This document shows positions 1-8,171 of a stretch of 10,957 bases of DNA, in pieces. This DNA is from Polynucleobacter sp. (lineage in GTDB: Bacteria > Pseudomonadota > Gammaproteobacteria > Burkholderiales > Burkholderiaceae), in NCBI GenBank assembly GCA_020059445.1, contig JAGVCB010000028.1, forward strand, positions 1 to 10,957, given 5' to 3'. The number at the start of each line of letters is the position of its first letter. Within the stretch, counting starts at the first letter, position 1. Position numbers and translations under genes: made by a program. Under the pieces are notes generated by a model. It was not told the DNA's origin. It searched no databases and saw nothing but the letters and a program-made list of their open reading frames with translations.

Positions 1-624
1 AGGATGCAACTCTCCATCAGCGCTATGTTGGTAAGACTCATTGTCAGACATGTATTCAGGCAACAGATGACGACGATTAGACGTGGCGTAAATCAAAATA
101 TTATCAACTTGCGCCGAGATAGAACCATCCAAAGCAGACTTCAAAGATTTATAACCTGACTCTCCATCTTCAAACGATAAGTCATCACAAAAGATGATGA
201 ACTTTTCAGGTCTCCCAGCCAACAAGTCAGTCAGATCACCAAGATCTGTCAGGTGCTCTTTGTCTACTTCGACCAAACGCAAACCTTTTGCGGAAAACTC
301 ATTCAAAGAGGCTTTGATCAAAGATGACTTACCCGTTCCTCTGGCGCCTGTTAACAAAACATTGTTGGCAGGCTTACCTTCTACAAAGTGCTTGGTATTT
401 TTGAAAATAAGATCTGTTTGACGCTCAATGTGCTGCAGATCTTTGAATGTGATGCCAGAGATATGGTGAACTGGTTGAAGATATCCCAATTTACCCAAGA
501 GAGTATCTTTGCGACGCCATCTAAAGGCCACTGCAGAGGTCCAATCTTTTTCCGTCAAAGATTTTGGCATCCACTCATCAAGTCTTTGCAATAGATTATC
601 TAAACGGTCTAACTTATCAGACAT
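1..624 (-). CDS. DUF815-family P-loop ATPase, 3' end cut off by the window edge
   Basis: Only the first 208 residues are present; the frame runs open off the left edge. The start ATG (622-624) is preceded by AGGAAAG (627-633), a good ribosome binding site, and the protein begins MSDKLDRLDNLLQRL. A Walker A motif GARGTGKSS lies at residues 93-101. A Walker B-like stretch FIIFCDDLSFE lies at 142-152, with the acidic pair at 147-148. An ILIYATSNRRHLLPE segment at about 176-190 looks like an AAA+ sensor 1 region with Asn183. This arrangement matches the DUF815 ATPases, whose biochemical role is poorly known; the N-terminal 80 residues are family specific. The gene starts 38 nt after argJ on the same strand, so co-transcription with secA and argJ is likely. 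The function is not known and should not be guessed from the neighbours. The family call is firm, and the truncation is a window artefact. Confidence 0.88.
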   Translation of the reverse strand, partial: MSDKLDRLDNLLQRLDEWMPKSLTEKDWTSAVAFRWRRKDTLLGKLGYLQPVHHISGITFKDLQHIERQTDLIFKNTKHFVEGKPANNVLLTGARGTGKSSLIKASLNEFSAKGLRLVEVDKEHLTDLGDLTDLLAGRPEKFIIFCDDLSFEDGESGYKSLKSALDGSISAQVDNILIYATSNRRHLLPEYMSDNESYQHSADGELHP

Positions 625-662
625 GACTTTCCTGTAATCTTTGTAAATTCAGCGGTATCGCT

Positions 663-1898
663 TTAAGAACGATAGTCCGCATTGATCGAAACATATTCAT
701 GAGACAGATCGCAGGTCCAAACCGTTTGAGTGGCCTGACCTCGACCTAGGTGAGCACGCACGGTGATTTCCGCTTGCTTCATCACGCGCTGGCCATCTGC
801 TTCTTGATAGTCAGGATGACGACCGCCATCTTTGGCAACCCACACATCATCCAACCATAACTGCACACGACCAACATCAAGATCGGTAATGCCCGCATAA
901 CCAATGGCAGCCAAGATACGGCCTAAATTAGGATCGCTGGCAAAAAAAGCTGTTTTCACCAAAGGTGAATGAGCAATTGCTTCAGCCACTAACTTACATT
1001 CAGCGTCGGTCTGACCGCCTTCAATTTGAATCGTGATGAATTTAGTAGCACCTTCACCATCTCGCACAATCATTTGCGCCAATTTTTGACAGACTTCAAT
1101 CAAGGCTTGACGGAAGATGTCGTGTGCTTGGCCTGAAGCTGGAATCTCTACTTGACTAGCGCCACTGGCCATAACAATGAATGAGTCATTGGTGGATGTA
1201 TCACCATCAATCGTGATCGCATTAAAAGACACATCAGCAGCGGCCGTCGTTAGTTCCTGTAATAAGACTGGTGATACCTTGGCGTCGGTTGCCACATAAC
1301 CCAACATGGTGGCCATGTTTGGATGAATCATGCCAGCACCCTTGCTGATACCAGTCAAGGTGATGGTCTGACCATTGATCTCAACTTGCTTCGAATAAGC
1401 TTTTGCTTGGGTGTCCGTGGTCATGATCGCATGGGCTGCATTGAACCAGTTATCAGCGTTTAAATTACTGATCGCCTGAGGCATACCAGCAATCACTTTT
1501 TCTACTGGCAAAGGCTCAAGGATGACACCGGTTGAAAAAGGCAAAATTTGCTCTTTTTTCAAATTCATCAACTTTGCCAGCTCTTCACAAGTGCGCATCG
1601 CATTTTTATAACCAGGCTCACCAGTACCTGCATTGGCGTTACCTGTATTGATGATCAATGCTCGAATATCTGAACCGCTCTTTGAAGATGCCAATAAATG
1701 CTCTCTACAAATTTGTACAGGTGCAGCACAAAAACGATTTTTGGTAAAAACACCAGCAACGCTCGAACCTTCATCAAGTTCAATGATCAGAATGTCTTTG
1801 CGGCCTGGTTTTTTAATACCAGCTTCTGCATGCCCTAAGCGGACACCTTGAACAGGCGTTAATTCAGTGGCAACCGGTAATGGAGAATTGACTGGCAT
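663..1898 (-). CDS. argJ: Bifunctional glutamate N-acetyltransferase / ornithine acetyltransferase (ArgJ)
   Basis: ArgJ moves the acetyl group from N-acetylornithine to glutamate in the cyclic arginine pathway; bifunctional members also acetylate glutamate from acetyl-CoA. With the start chosen here (ATG 1896-1898, MPVNSPLP) the protein has 411 residues, normal for the family. The autoproteolytic site is visible in [17 protein letters not shown]. Cleavage is expected between Ala196 and Thr197, leaving Thr197 as the N-terminal nucleophile of the beta chain. Other family blocks are NTGNANAGTG (84-93), [15 protein letters not shown] and the C-terminal [12 protein letters not shown]. An upstream in-frame ATG at 1961 would add 21 residues that overlap secA and do not resemble ArgJ, so it is rejected. 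The start lies 8 nt after the secA stop and lacks a clear Shine-Dalgarno, which suggests coupling to secA translation. Whether this copy is mono- or bifunctional cannot be read from sequence. Confidence 0.96.
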   Translation of the reverse strand: MPVNSPLPVATELTPVQGVRLGHAEAGIKKPGRKDILIIELDEGSSVAGVFTKNRFCAAPVQICREHLLASSKSGSDIRALIINTGNANAGTGEPGYKNAMRTCEELAKLMNLKKEQILPFSTGVILEPLPVEKVIAGMPQAISNLNADNWFNAAHAIMTTDTQAKAYSKQVEINGQTITLTGISKGAGMIHPNMATMLGYVATDAKVSPVLLQELTTAAADVSFNAITIDGDTSTNDSFIVMASGASQVEIPASGQAHDIFRQALIEVCQKLAQMIVRDGEGATKFITIQIEGGQTDAECKLVAEAIAHSPLVKTAFFASDPNLGRILAAIGYAGITDLDVGRVQLWLDDVWVAKDGGRHPDYQEADGQRVMKQAEITVRAHLGRGQATQTVWTCDLSHEYVSINADYRS

Positions 1899-1906
1899 AT
1901 TAATTT

Positions 1907-4672
1907 TTAAGTGAGTTGTCCGTGGCAATGCTTGTATTTCTTGCCGCTGCCACAATGGCATGGATCATTACGGCCTACTTTAGGGCCGGATTGAAAGGGT
2001 TGTGGAGCAGCTGCTTGTGGGGCAGCACCTCTTGTAGCAGATTCATCATCGGACTGATCAGCGCTGGCATGTTGATATTGCAAACCCTTCACATCTGCCA
2101 AATCTTCTTGAATAGATTCTGAAGCACGCTCTAATTCTTCAGCGGTTTCAATTCTGACCACCATGATGGTGCGAGTCACTTCTAACTTAACTGTATCTAG
2201 CAAGCGAGCGAATAATTCAAATGCTTCGCGACGATATTCTTGCTTAGGATCTTTTTGTGCATAGCCGCGCAAATGAATACCTTGACGCAAATGATCCAAA
2301 GCCGCCAAATGCTCTCTCCAAGAAGTATCCAGCGCATACAAAATCACTGAACACTCAAACTTGGCAAAAGACTCTCTACCGACTAATTCAACTTTTGCAT
2401 CGTAGAGACTCTTCGCTGCTTCCAATACTTTGACAAGTAGGTCTTCTGGCTCGATCGTATCGGCTGCATCAATGATGGCCTGCAAATCAACCGACAAACT
2501 CCAGTCATTTGAAAGAACTTGTTGTAAACCAGCAACATCCCACTGCTCAATCACTGACTCAGCAGGAATGTGATCGTGGAACAAGTCTGTGAAATATGAC
2601 TCACGCAAGTTAGCAACCAAATCACCAACATCTTTTGACTCAAGAACTTCATTGCGCAGACGATAAACTTCTTTACGCTGATCATTGGCCACATCGTCGT
2701 ATTGCAACAGTTGCTTACGGATATCAAAGTTTCTGGCTTCAACTTTGCGCTGAGCAGACTCTATAGAACGAGTCACCATACCAGCTTCAATTGGCTCACC
2801 TTCAGGCATGCGCAAGCGATCCATGATCGACTTTAAGCGCTCCCCCGCAAAGATGCGTAACAAAGCATCATCCAAAGACAAATAGAATCTTGATGAACCT
2901 GGGTCACCCTGACGCGCAGCACGACCTCTTAATTGGTTATCTACACGACGGCTCTCATGACGCTCAGTACCAATGATGTGCAAACCACCCGCACTCACCA
3001 CATGGTCATGCAAGCCCTGCCATTCATCATGCAACTGTTTGATGCGAGCAGCTTTATCTTGTTCAGCAATTGCAGCATCTTGCTCAATCAAGCCAGCTTG
3101 CTTTTCAACGTTACCGCCCAAAACAATGTCTGTGCCTCGACCAGCCATGTTCGTTGCGATGGTGATCATTTTTGGACGACCAGCTTGCGCAATGATTTCG
3201 GCTTCTCTGGCGTGCTGTTTTGCATTTAACACCTGGTGAGGCAACTTTGCCTTATCCAAGAGGGATGAGATTAACTCTGAATTTTCAATGGAAGTGGTAC
3301 CAACCAAGACTGGCTGACCACGCTCGTAACAGTCTTGGATATCTTTGATAACAGCGTTGTAACGCTCCATTGATGAGCGATAGATTTGATCTTGCCTATC
3401 AATCCTTGCATTGATGCGATTAGGCGGAACAATCACCGTCTCTAAACCATAGATCTCTTGGAATTCATAGGCTTCTGTATCAGCTGTACCTGTCATACCA
3501 GCAAGCTTGCTGTACATGCGGAAATAGTTCTGGAAGGTGATCGTGGCCAAAGTGCGATTCTCATGCTGAATCGCCACACCCTCTTTGGCTTCCACAGCCT
3601 GATGCAAACCATCAGACCAACGACGTCCTTGCATGAGTCGTCCAGTGAATTCATCAACAATGATGACTTCACCATTTTGCACAACGTAATGCTGATCTTT
3701 ATTGAACAGGGTATGAGCTCTTAAAGATGCATACACATGGTGCATCAAAGTAATGTTTTGAGGAGCGTACAAAGACTCCCCCTCTTTGATCAAACCAATT
3801 TGAGCCAAAGCAAGCTCTGCTTTTTCGTGACCAGATTCAGTTAAAAATACCTGATGTGATTTTTCATCAACGATGTAATCGCCTGGAGTGATCACACCTG
3901 AGCCATCGGCTTTTTCTTCGCCATACTGACGAGTTAGATATTGTGGCAACGCATTCATTGCCACATAAATTTCAGTATGGTCTTCTGCTTGACCAGAAAT
4001 GATCAAAGGCGTGCGGGCTTCGTCAATCAAAATTGAGTCTACTTCGTCAACGATGGCATACGCCAAACCGCGCTGCACACGCTGATCCAATTCTTGAATC
4101 ATGTTGTCGCGCAAATAATCAAAGCCGAATTCGTTATTGGTTCCGTAGGTGATGTCTGAGGCGTAAGCCTTTTTCTTCGCTTCATGATCCATTTGTGACA
4201 AATTAATGCCCACACTCAGACCCAAGAAGTTATAAAGCTTTGCCATCCATTCAGCATCACGCTCTGCCAAGTAATCATTGACAGTCACAACGTGAACACC
4301 TTTACCGGTTAGAGCATTCAAATACACCGGCAGAGTTGCGGTCAAGGTTTTACCTTCACCAGTTCTCATTTCTGCAATTTTTCCTTGGTGCAAGGCCAAG
4401 CCATCAATCATCTGAACATCAAAATGACGCATGTTCATGACGCGCTTGCTGGCCTCACGAACAACAGCAAAGGCCTCAGGCAAGATTTCGTCAATTGTTT
4501 GGCCTGCAGCCAATTTTGACTTGAATTCAGCCGTCTTTGCTTGCAATGCAGCATCATCAAGCGAGGCCATGCCCTGCTCCAGACTATTAATCTGAGCGAC
4601 AATGCGCTTATATTGTTTTATGAGTCGATCGTTTCGACTGCCAAATATTTTCTTAAGAAGACCAGTAACCAT
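1907..4672 (-). CDS. secA: Preprotein translocase ATPase SecA
   Basis: SecA is the motor that drives unfolded preproteins through SecYEG at the inner membrane. The 921-residue protein starts [16 protein letters not shown], the canonical SecA N-terminus. It has Walker A MRTGEGKT (102-109, Lys108) and Walker B DEVD (209-212). It also has [12 protein letters not shown] (216-227), [10 protein letters not shown] (391-400), motif [16 protein letters not shown] (507-521) and motif [12 protein letters not shown] (580-589). A charged insert follows motif V (about 522-551). The C-terminus carries an Ala/Pro/Gln-rich linker and an intact SEC-C zinc tail, with Cys905, Cys907, Cys916 and His917, used in SecB and lipid contact. 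The gene starts against the divergent dciA, and its ATG shares bases with the dciA ATG. No secM-like arrest gene lies upstream, unlike in E. coli, and only a weak AAAAG precedes the start. argJ follows after 8 nt. Confidence 0.98.
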   Translation of the reverse strand: MVTGLLKKIFGSRNDRLIKQYKRIVAQINSLEQGMASLDDAALQAKTAEFKSKLAAGQTIDEILPEAFAVVREASKRVMNMRHFDVQMIDGLALHQGKIAEMRTGEGKTLTATLPVYLNALTGKGVHVVTVNDYLAERDAEWMAKLYNFLGLSVGINLSQMDHEAKKKAYASDITYGTNNEFGFDYLRDNMIQELDQRVQRGLAYAIVDEVDSILIDEARTPLIISGQAEDHTEIYVAMNALPQYLTRQYGEEKADGSGVITPGDYIVDEKSHQVFLTESGHEKAELALAQIGLIKEGESLYAPQNITLMHHVYASLRAHTLFNKDQHYVVQNGEVIIVDEFTGRLMQGRRWSDGLHQAVEAKEGVAIQHENRTLATITFQNYFRMYSKLAGMTGTADTEAYEFQEIYGLETVIVPPNRINARIDRQDQIYRSSMERYNAVIKDIQDCYERGQPVLVGTTSIENSELISSLLDKAKLPHQVLNAKQHAREAEIIAQAGRPKMITIATNMAGRGTDIVLGGNVEKQAGLIEQDAAIAEQDKAARIKQLHDEWQGLHDHVVSAGGLHIIGTERHESRRVDNQLRGRAARQGDPGSSRFYLSLDDALLRIFAGERLKSIMDRLRMPEGEPIEAGMVTRSIESAQRKVEARNFDIRKQLLQYDDVANDQRKEVYRLRNEVLESKDVGDLVANLRESYFTDLFHDHIPAESVIEQWDVAGLQQVLSNDWSLSVDLQAIIDAADTIEPEDLLVKVLEAAKSLYDAKVELVGRESFAKFECSVILYALDTSWREHLAALDHLRQGIHLRGYAQKDPKQEYRREAFELFARLLDTVKLEVTRTIMVVRIETAEELERASESIQEDLADVKGLQYQHASADQSDDESATRGAAPQAAAPQPFQSGPKVGRNDPCHCGSGKKYKHCHGQLT

Positions 4673-5195
4673 GACTTTTGCGAGGAAATTTAAGCCTCAA
4701 AGTTTAGCACCCAGACGGGCATCTGCGAATGCCCGTGATGCATTAGATTGCATTGAAAAAAATACCCCCCTGGGAGACCTGCTTCAGAAGGCAGAGCATA
4801 ATCTTTTGCTACAACAAGCCATTGACCTGAGCCTCAATCAAAATGGGCTTCAGAAGGCGGTGGGCTTGGTTAAATCTGGGGGTTTTTCAGAAGAAACTGG
4901 GCAGCTGACCCTCTTGGTCACCAATGCAGCGATTGCAACGCGTATCAGTCAAAAAGGTCCCTCAATACTCTTAAAACTTCAGGAACAGGGTTATTCAGCC
5001 CACTTTTTGGCGATTAAGCAGGCTCCCGGAGGGCTTGGAATACCAGCTCCAAACAAGGTGGAAAGCACTGAAAAACCACCCGTATTCCCTTCAAGTGCAG
5101 AAAAATCCTGGTCTCAATTGATGAATCAATTGGATAACAGCTCGCCATTGCGTGCGGCTGTTGAAAAACTCCTAAAAAATCGGAAAAAAGGCTGA
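4671..5195 (+). CDS. dciA: DciA-like DUF721 protein, DnaB helicase loader/operator
   Basis: This is the only plus-strand gene. From ATG 4671 it encodes 174 residues ([11 protein letters not shown]...). The DUF721 core covers about residues 33-120, starting at [20 protein letters not shown]. It continues through an [21 protein letters not shown] segment, the typical hydrophobic strand plus helix of the family. A variable C-terminal tail ends in a Lys/Arg-rich KNRKKG. DciA proteins are the ancestral loaders of the replicative helicase in bacteria without DnaC or DnaI. This copy is assigned by family resemblance and by its known type of location between lpxC and secA in betaproteobacteria. An in-frame ATG at 4602 lies inside antisense secA and is unlikely. 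The chosen start has AAGAAG (4655-4660) ten bases upstream, a weak binding site. The promoter must lie within the secA coding region. The gene runs convergently into lpxC, with 43 nt between stops. Confidence 0.85.
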   Translation: MTFARKFKPQSLAPRRASANARDALDCIEKNTPLGDLLQKAEHNLLLQQAIDLSLNQNGLQKAVGLVKSGGFSEETGQLTLLVTNAAIATRISQKGPSILLKLQEQGYSAHFLAIKQAPGGLGIPAPNKVESTEKPPVFPSSAEKSWSQLMNQLDNSSPLRAAVEKLLKNRKKG

Positions 5196-5209
5196 AAAAA
5201 CGAAAAAAA
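5164..5209. other. Helically phased A-tracts (predicted curved DNA)
   Basis: Five runs of A lie on the plus strand at 5164-5168, 5174-5179, 5184-5189, 5195-5200 and 5203-5209. Their centres are about 10.5, 10, 11 and 8.5 bp apart, close to one helical turn. Such phasing is the classic signature of intrinsic DNA bending. The first three tracts fall in the lysine-rich 3' end of dciA and could partly reflect AAA codons. The last two lie at and beyond the stop codon and are not explained by coding. A T-run (5224-5228) follows. The curvature is predicted, not measured. Confidence 0.5.
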
Positions 5210-5221
5210 GGACGTTTTCCT
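5203..5221 (-). terminator. Weak candidate intrinsic terminator after lpxC
   Basis: Read on the minus strand, AGGA (5218-5221), a five-base AAACG loop and TCCT (5209-5212) form a short stem that runs directly into a run of seven T (5203-5209). It sits 18 nt past the lpxC stop. The stem has only four pairs, so termination would be weak unless helped by the convergent dciA transcript. A second small palindrome, CCTAA-TTT-TTAGG (5219-5231), overlaps it and could serve the opposite strand. Confidence 0.3.
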
Positions 5222-5238
5222 AATTTTTAGGCAAATTT

Positions 5239-6153
5239 TCAAGCAAATAAAGGCTTATTTTTTAATTGATAAGCTTGTGGCGCAGTGGCTTCATCAAAGT
5301 CTTTGATTTCGTAACTTGTTGGGTCTGCAAATAAAGCTCTGAGCAATGCATTGTTTAAGGCATGACCTGATTTTTCGGCAATATAAGCGCCCACAATTGG
5401 ATGACCTGCCAAATACAAATCACCAATCGCATCCAAAATCTTATGACGTACAAACTCATCGTCATAACGTAGTTCTTCATTATTTAAAATTCGGTGCTCA
5501 TCCAACACAATCGCGTTATCTAAACTACCGCCGCGAGCCAAACCCATTTCGCGCAGAGCTTCGACTTCATGGGCAAAACCAAACGTTCTGGCTCGTCCAA
5601 TTTCTCTTGCATACGTGCTGTCTGCAAAATCAATCACATGCCTTTGACCAGTTTTATCAACCGCAGGGTGTTTGAAATCAATCGTGAAATCCAACTTAAA
5701 TCCGTCGAAGGGTTCTAAGCGAGCTAATTTGCCCGCCTCTTTAATTTCAACTGGCTTTTTAATCACAATGAATTGACGTGGCGCATCTTGTTCTTGAAGA
5801 CCTGCCGATTCAATTAAAAACAAAAATGAAGCTGCGCTGCCATCCATGATGGGCACTTCTTCACAATCCAATTCAATGATCAAATTATCAATGCCAAGGC
5901 CTGCGCATCCAGATAACAAGTGTTCTACCGTAGAAACACGGGTATCACCGTTTTGTAGCACCGTGGCCAAGCGCGTGTCTGTGACAGCAAGAGCATCTGC
6001 CTTGATTCCTGGCGCATTAGGAAGATCCACACGATGAAAAATAATGCCAGTATTGATTGGTGCAGGTACTAATTTAAGCGTCACCTTGCGGCCCGTGTGT
6101 AGTCCAATACCAACGGTTTTAACAGGGGCTGCAATGGTGCGCTGTTTCAACAT
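5239..6153 (-). CDS. lpxC: UDP-3-O-acyl-N-acetylglucosamine deacetylase (LpxC)
   Basis: LpxC is the zinc enzyme of the committed step of lipid A synthesis, removing the acetyl group from UDP-3-O-acyl-GlcNAc in the cytosol. The 304-residue length is standard. All expected active-site blocks are present: [12 protein letters not shown] (15-26), STVEHLLSG with zinc ligand His78, and [10 protein letters not shown] (98-107, with the catalytic Glu block). [15 protein letters not shown] follows with zinc ligands His237 and Asp241, then GHALNN with catalytic His264. The start ATG (6151-6153) lies 14 nt after the peroxiredoxin stop. That gap is A/T-rich with no Shine-Dalgarno, so expression probably depends on read-through and translational coupling from the upstream gene. 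The position next to ftsZ at the end of the dcw cluster matches many proteobacteria. In enterobacteria LpxC amount is set by FtsH proteolysis through a hydrophobic C-terminal degron; the tail here (NKPLFA) has not been tested. Confidence 0.98.
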   Translation of the reverse strand: MLKQRTIAAPVKTVGIGLHTGRKVTLKLVPAPINTGIIFHRVDLPNAPGIKADALAVTDTRLATVLQNGDTRVSTVEHLLSGCAGLGIDNLIIELDCEEVPIMDGSAASFLFLIESAGLQEQDAPRQFIVIKKPVEIKEAGKLARLEPFDGFKLDFTIDFKHPAVDKTGQRHVIDFADSTYAREIGRARTFGFAHEVEALREMGLARGGSLDNAIVLDEHRILNNEELRYDDEFVRHKILDAIGDLYLAGHPIVGAYIAEKSGHALNNALLRALFADPTSYEIKDFDEATAPQAYQLKNKPLFA

Positions 6154-6167
6154 AATTTATTTGTAAA

Positions 6168-6668
6168 TTAAAGTGCTTTTAGTGCAGAAGCTGCATCACT
6201 CACTTCAAATTTACCAGCTGCTTCAACGGCCAAATGCTTGACCACACCGTTATCAACAATCATCAAATAACGTTGTGAGCGAACACCCATACCGCGAGCT
6301 GTTAAGTCAAATTCCAAACCAAGTTTCTTGGTCAATTCTGCTGCGCCATCAGCCATCATGCGAACCTTGCCGTTCACTTTTTGGTCTTTGCCCCAGGCAC
6401 CCATCACAAATGCGTCATTCACTGATAAACACCAAACCTCATCAACACCCTTGGCTTTGATCTCATCGTAGTGAGCAACATAACCTGGCACGTGCTGAGC
6501 TGAACATGTTGGTGTGAATGCGCCTGGCAAGCCAAAAATAACAATCTTTTTACCTGCTGTTAATTTGCTCACTTCAAAAGCGTTTGGTCCTACAGAGCAA
6601 CCCTCTGTAGCAACTTCTAAAAATTCATGAATTGTGGCGTTTGGTAACTGTTGTCCTACTGCAATCAT
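6168..6668 (-). CDS. Prx5-type peroxiredoxin (AhpC/TSA superfamily)
   Basis: This is a thiol peroxidase expected to reduce hydrogen peroxide or alkyl hydroperoxides in the cytoplasm. The thioredoxin fold carries PGAFTPTCS, with the peroxidatic cysteine at residue 55 of the 166-residue form. GVRSQRYLMIVDNGVV (about 128-143) holds the conserved arginine region, and CLSVND (Cys80) matches the middle block of Prx5 proteins. I see only Cys24, Cys55 and Cys80. Nothing corresponds to the C-terminal resolving cysteine of human Prx5, so a one-cysteine, glutathione- or glutaredoxin-dependent cycle is likely. No glutaredoxin domain is fused. The start at 6668 is preferred over ATG 6680 because GGAGAAG (6672-6678), lying inside the longer reading, is an ideal binding site for it. 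The gene lies between ftsZ and lpxC, a placement I recall from other Burkholderiales. Confidence 0.92.
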   Translation of the reverse strand: MIAVGQQLPNATIHEFLEVATEGCSVGPNAFEVSKLTAGKKIVIFGLPGAFTPTCSAQHVPGYVAHYDEIKAKGVDEVWCLSVNDAFVMGAWGKDQKVNGKVRMMADGAAELTKKLGLEFDLTARGMGVRSQRYLMIVDNGVVKHLAVEAAGKFEVSDAASALKAL

Positions 6669-6671
6669 TGT

Positions 6672-6678
6672 CTTCTCC
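6672..6678 (-). promoter_or_regulatory. Ribosome binding site that sets the peroxiredoxin start
   Basis: GGAGAAG on the minus strand sits three bases before ATG 6666-6668. It overlaps the first codons of the longer alternative reading (ATG 6678-6680), which has no purine-rich site of its own. This argues for the shorter protein. Confidence 0.75.
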
Positions 6679-6680
6679 AT

Positions 6681-6857
6681 TAAATAAGGATATTTAAATT
6701 TGCTATTTCAAATAGTCATTTTTGTTTATAACTATTGGCATTAATTTTTGCCAGAACACCGATGGTATCGCATGCGTCGTCATTTCGCAGGAGGCGCGTT
6801 ACCATCGGCATCTGTATGCCATTGTTTTTTATACTTATTTCTAATTACAACTAATTC
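6681..6857 (-). promoter_or_regulatory. ftsZ/peroxiredoxin intergenic region, probable promoter for peroxiredoxin-lpxC
   Basis: This 177-nt gap is the longest in the window, and I find no credible gene in it. The part nearest the peroxiredoxin (6681-6735) is very A/T-rich and is the natural place for a promoter serving the peroxiredoxin and lpxC. One weak reading on the minus strand is ATGACT as -35, 17 bases, then TAAATA as -10; I would not rely on it. The palindrome CTATT-TCA-AATAG (6703-6715) lies in the same stretch. The middle holds a large inverted repeat listed separately. Confidence 0.4.
6736..6821. repeat. Nested inverted repeat between ftsZ and the peroxiredoxin gene
   Basis: The core is a stem of CCGATGGTA (6759-6767) with TACCATCGG (6800-6808), nine perfect pairs. 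It is followed inward by one T/T mismatch and three more pairs, CGC (6769-6771) with GCG (6796-6798). A further TGCG (6773-6776) / CGCA (6786-6789) pairing closes a nine-base loop. Flanking it are two small hairpins, TGGCA-N8-TGCCA (6736-6753) and GGCAT-N4-ATGCC (6807-6820). The outermost arms TGGCAT (6736-6741) and ATGCCA (6816-6821) can also pair with each other, so alternative folds exist. On the ftsZ transcript the core hairpin is followed by UGUUCUGG rather than a U-run, so it is not a standard intrinsic terminator. It may be a processing or mRNA-stabilising structure, an operator, or a copy of a dispersed repeat. Confidence 0.75.
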
Positions 6858-8168
6858 TTAATCAGCCTGCTTGCGTAAAAAAGCTGGAATATCGTAATAA
6901 TCAGCACCCTTATCCATCATTGCTTGTGCTTCAGGTGAACTATTTGCGCCCAAACGTGGCTCATTTGATTCACGATTGCTGCGAAACACCTTTGGCACAT
7001 CATATTTTGCGTAATCACTGGCCGACCCCATTGGCATCGCTGGCTCAGTTGCACCCATAACGCTGACATTGCTGGCTGTATTTGCCATGGCAACAGTCGC
7101 AGATGCACTTTGCGGAGCAAAAGAGCTTAAATTAGCCATCATTGGAGCGCCATCATAAGTTCCAGTTGCTTGCGTGTTACGCCAAATAACTTCAGGCTGC
7201 TTTTCTTTGCGCTTGCCACCATTCAAACCAGTAGCAACCACTGTGACACGCAATGCATCACCCAAACTTTCATCGTAGACCGTACCAAAGATCACAGTTG
7301 CATCTTCAGCAGCATAGCCACGAATCGCACCCATCACTTCACGAGTCTCTGACAACTTCAATGAGCGACTTGCTGTGATGTTTACCAACACACCACGTGC
7401 GCCTGACAAATCAACACCTTCAAGCAATGGTGATGCAACAGCTGCTTCAGCAGCTAAGCGAGCACGATCCATGCCAGAAACAGTGGCTGTTCCCATCATG
7501 GCTTTACCTTGTTCACTCATCACTGTTTTAACGTCTTCAAAGTCAACGTTGATCAAGCCTTGCTCGTTGATGATTTCAGCAATACCAGCAACCGCGTTAT
7601 GCAATACATCATCTGCGCAACCAAAGGCCTTGTCCATCTCAGCATCTTCACCCATGACTTCAAATAGTTTTTCATTAAGAACAACAATTAATGAATCTAC
7701 ATAGTTTTCAATTTCATGAGCACCAGCTTCAGCCACTTTGCCACGCTTAGCACCTTCAAAATCAAATGGCTTACTGATCACGCCAACTGTCAAGATACCC
7801 ATCTCTTTGGCAACTTGGGCGACGATTGGACCTGCGCCCGTACCTGTACCACCACCCATACCAGCAGTGATAAATACCATGTGAGCACCTTGCAATGCAT
7901 CAGCAATACGTGCCTTGGCTTCAATCGCAGAAGATGCGCCCACTTCTGGTTTAGCACCAGCACCTAAACCTGTTGCGCCCAACTGAATATTGACACTGGC
8001 TTTAGAACGTTGAAGGGCACCTGCATCTGTGTTCATGCAAATGAACTCAACACCTTGTACACCGCGACGAATCATGTGCTGCACAGCATTACCGCCTGCA
8101 CCGCCCACACCGACCACCTTGATAATGGTCTTACCCGCCGGTTCTGCATCTAACATTTCAAATTCCAT
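6858..8168 (-). CDS. ftsZ: Cell division GTPase FtsZ
   Basis: FtsZ is the tubulin homologue that polymerises into the Z ring. The protein has 436 residues. The GTP-binding domain includes [12 protein letters not shown] (18-29) and the tubulin signature GGGTGTG (105-111). The T7 synergy loop NVDFED (207-212) carries the catalytic acidic residues Asp209 and Asp212. After about residue 320 comes a roughly 100-residue linker rich in Ala, Ser, Met and Asn. The conserved C-terminal peptide [12 protein letters not shown] (425-436) binds FtsA and other Z-ring partners. The start is fixed by a near-perfect binding site (8172-8179). The gene lies 70 nt after ftsA on the same strand, the longest spacing within the dcw segment, and may carry extra promoter activity for ftsZ, although I see no strong hexamers. 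Confidence 0.99.
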   Translation of the reverse strand: MEFEMLDAEPAGKTIIKVVGVGGAGGNAVQHMIRRGVQGVEFICMNTDAGALQRSKASVNIQLGATGLGAGAKPEVGASSAIEAKARIADALQGAHMVFITAGMGGGTGTGAGPIVAQVAKEMGILTVGVISKPFDFEGAKRGKVAEAGAHEIENYVDSLIVVLNEKLFEVMGEDAEMDKAFGCADDVLHNAVAGIAEIINEQGLINVDFEDVKTVMSEQGKAMMGTATVSGMDRARLAAEAAVASPLLEGVDLSGARGVLVNITASRSLKLSETREVMGAIRGYAAEDATVIFGTVYDESLGDALRVTVVATGLNGGKRKEKQPEVIWRNTQATGTYDGAPMMANLSSFAPQSASATVAMANTASNVSVMGATEPAMPMGSASDYAKYDVPKVFRSNRESNEPRLGANSSPEAQAMMDKGADYYDIPAFLRKQAD

Positions 8169-8171
8169 ACT

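Noticed and set aside
1899..1961. N-terminal extension of argJ by 21 residues overlapping the secA end
   Set aside because: The added residues are the secA SEC-C coding region read out of frame and do not resemble ArgJ. The start at 1898 gives the normal family length.
4602..4670. Longer dciA reading starting inside secA
   Set aside because: The extra 23 residues are antisense to the secA N-terminal codons and unlike DUF721 proteins. The ATG at 4671 has an acceptable length and a weak upstream binding site.
4755..4770. A AAA AAT slippery-like heptamer followed by C6 in dciA
   Set aside because: A -1 shift would give only about a dozen codons before a stop, and there is no obvious downstream stimulatory structure. 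The normal frame encodes the intact domain.
6703..6735. CTAT/ATAG half-sites resembling an OxyR operator upstream of the peroxiredoxin
   Set aside because: The spacing of the tetramers (9 and 20 bp between starts) does not fit the roughly 11-bp OxyR pattern, and short A/T motifs are expected in this region.
6807..6830. Plus-strand hairpin GGCAT-CTGT-ATGCC followed by ATTG and six T, as a terminator
   Set aside because: There is no plus-strand gene upstream for it to terminate, and the stem has only five pairs. It was kept as part of the inverted repeat.
6816..6854. Plus-strand 12-codon mini-ORF with AGGAGG upstream
   Set aside because: The AGGAGG lies 21 bases before the ATG, too far to serve it, and the motif is better explained as part of the inverted repeat.
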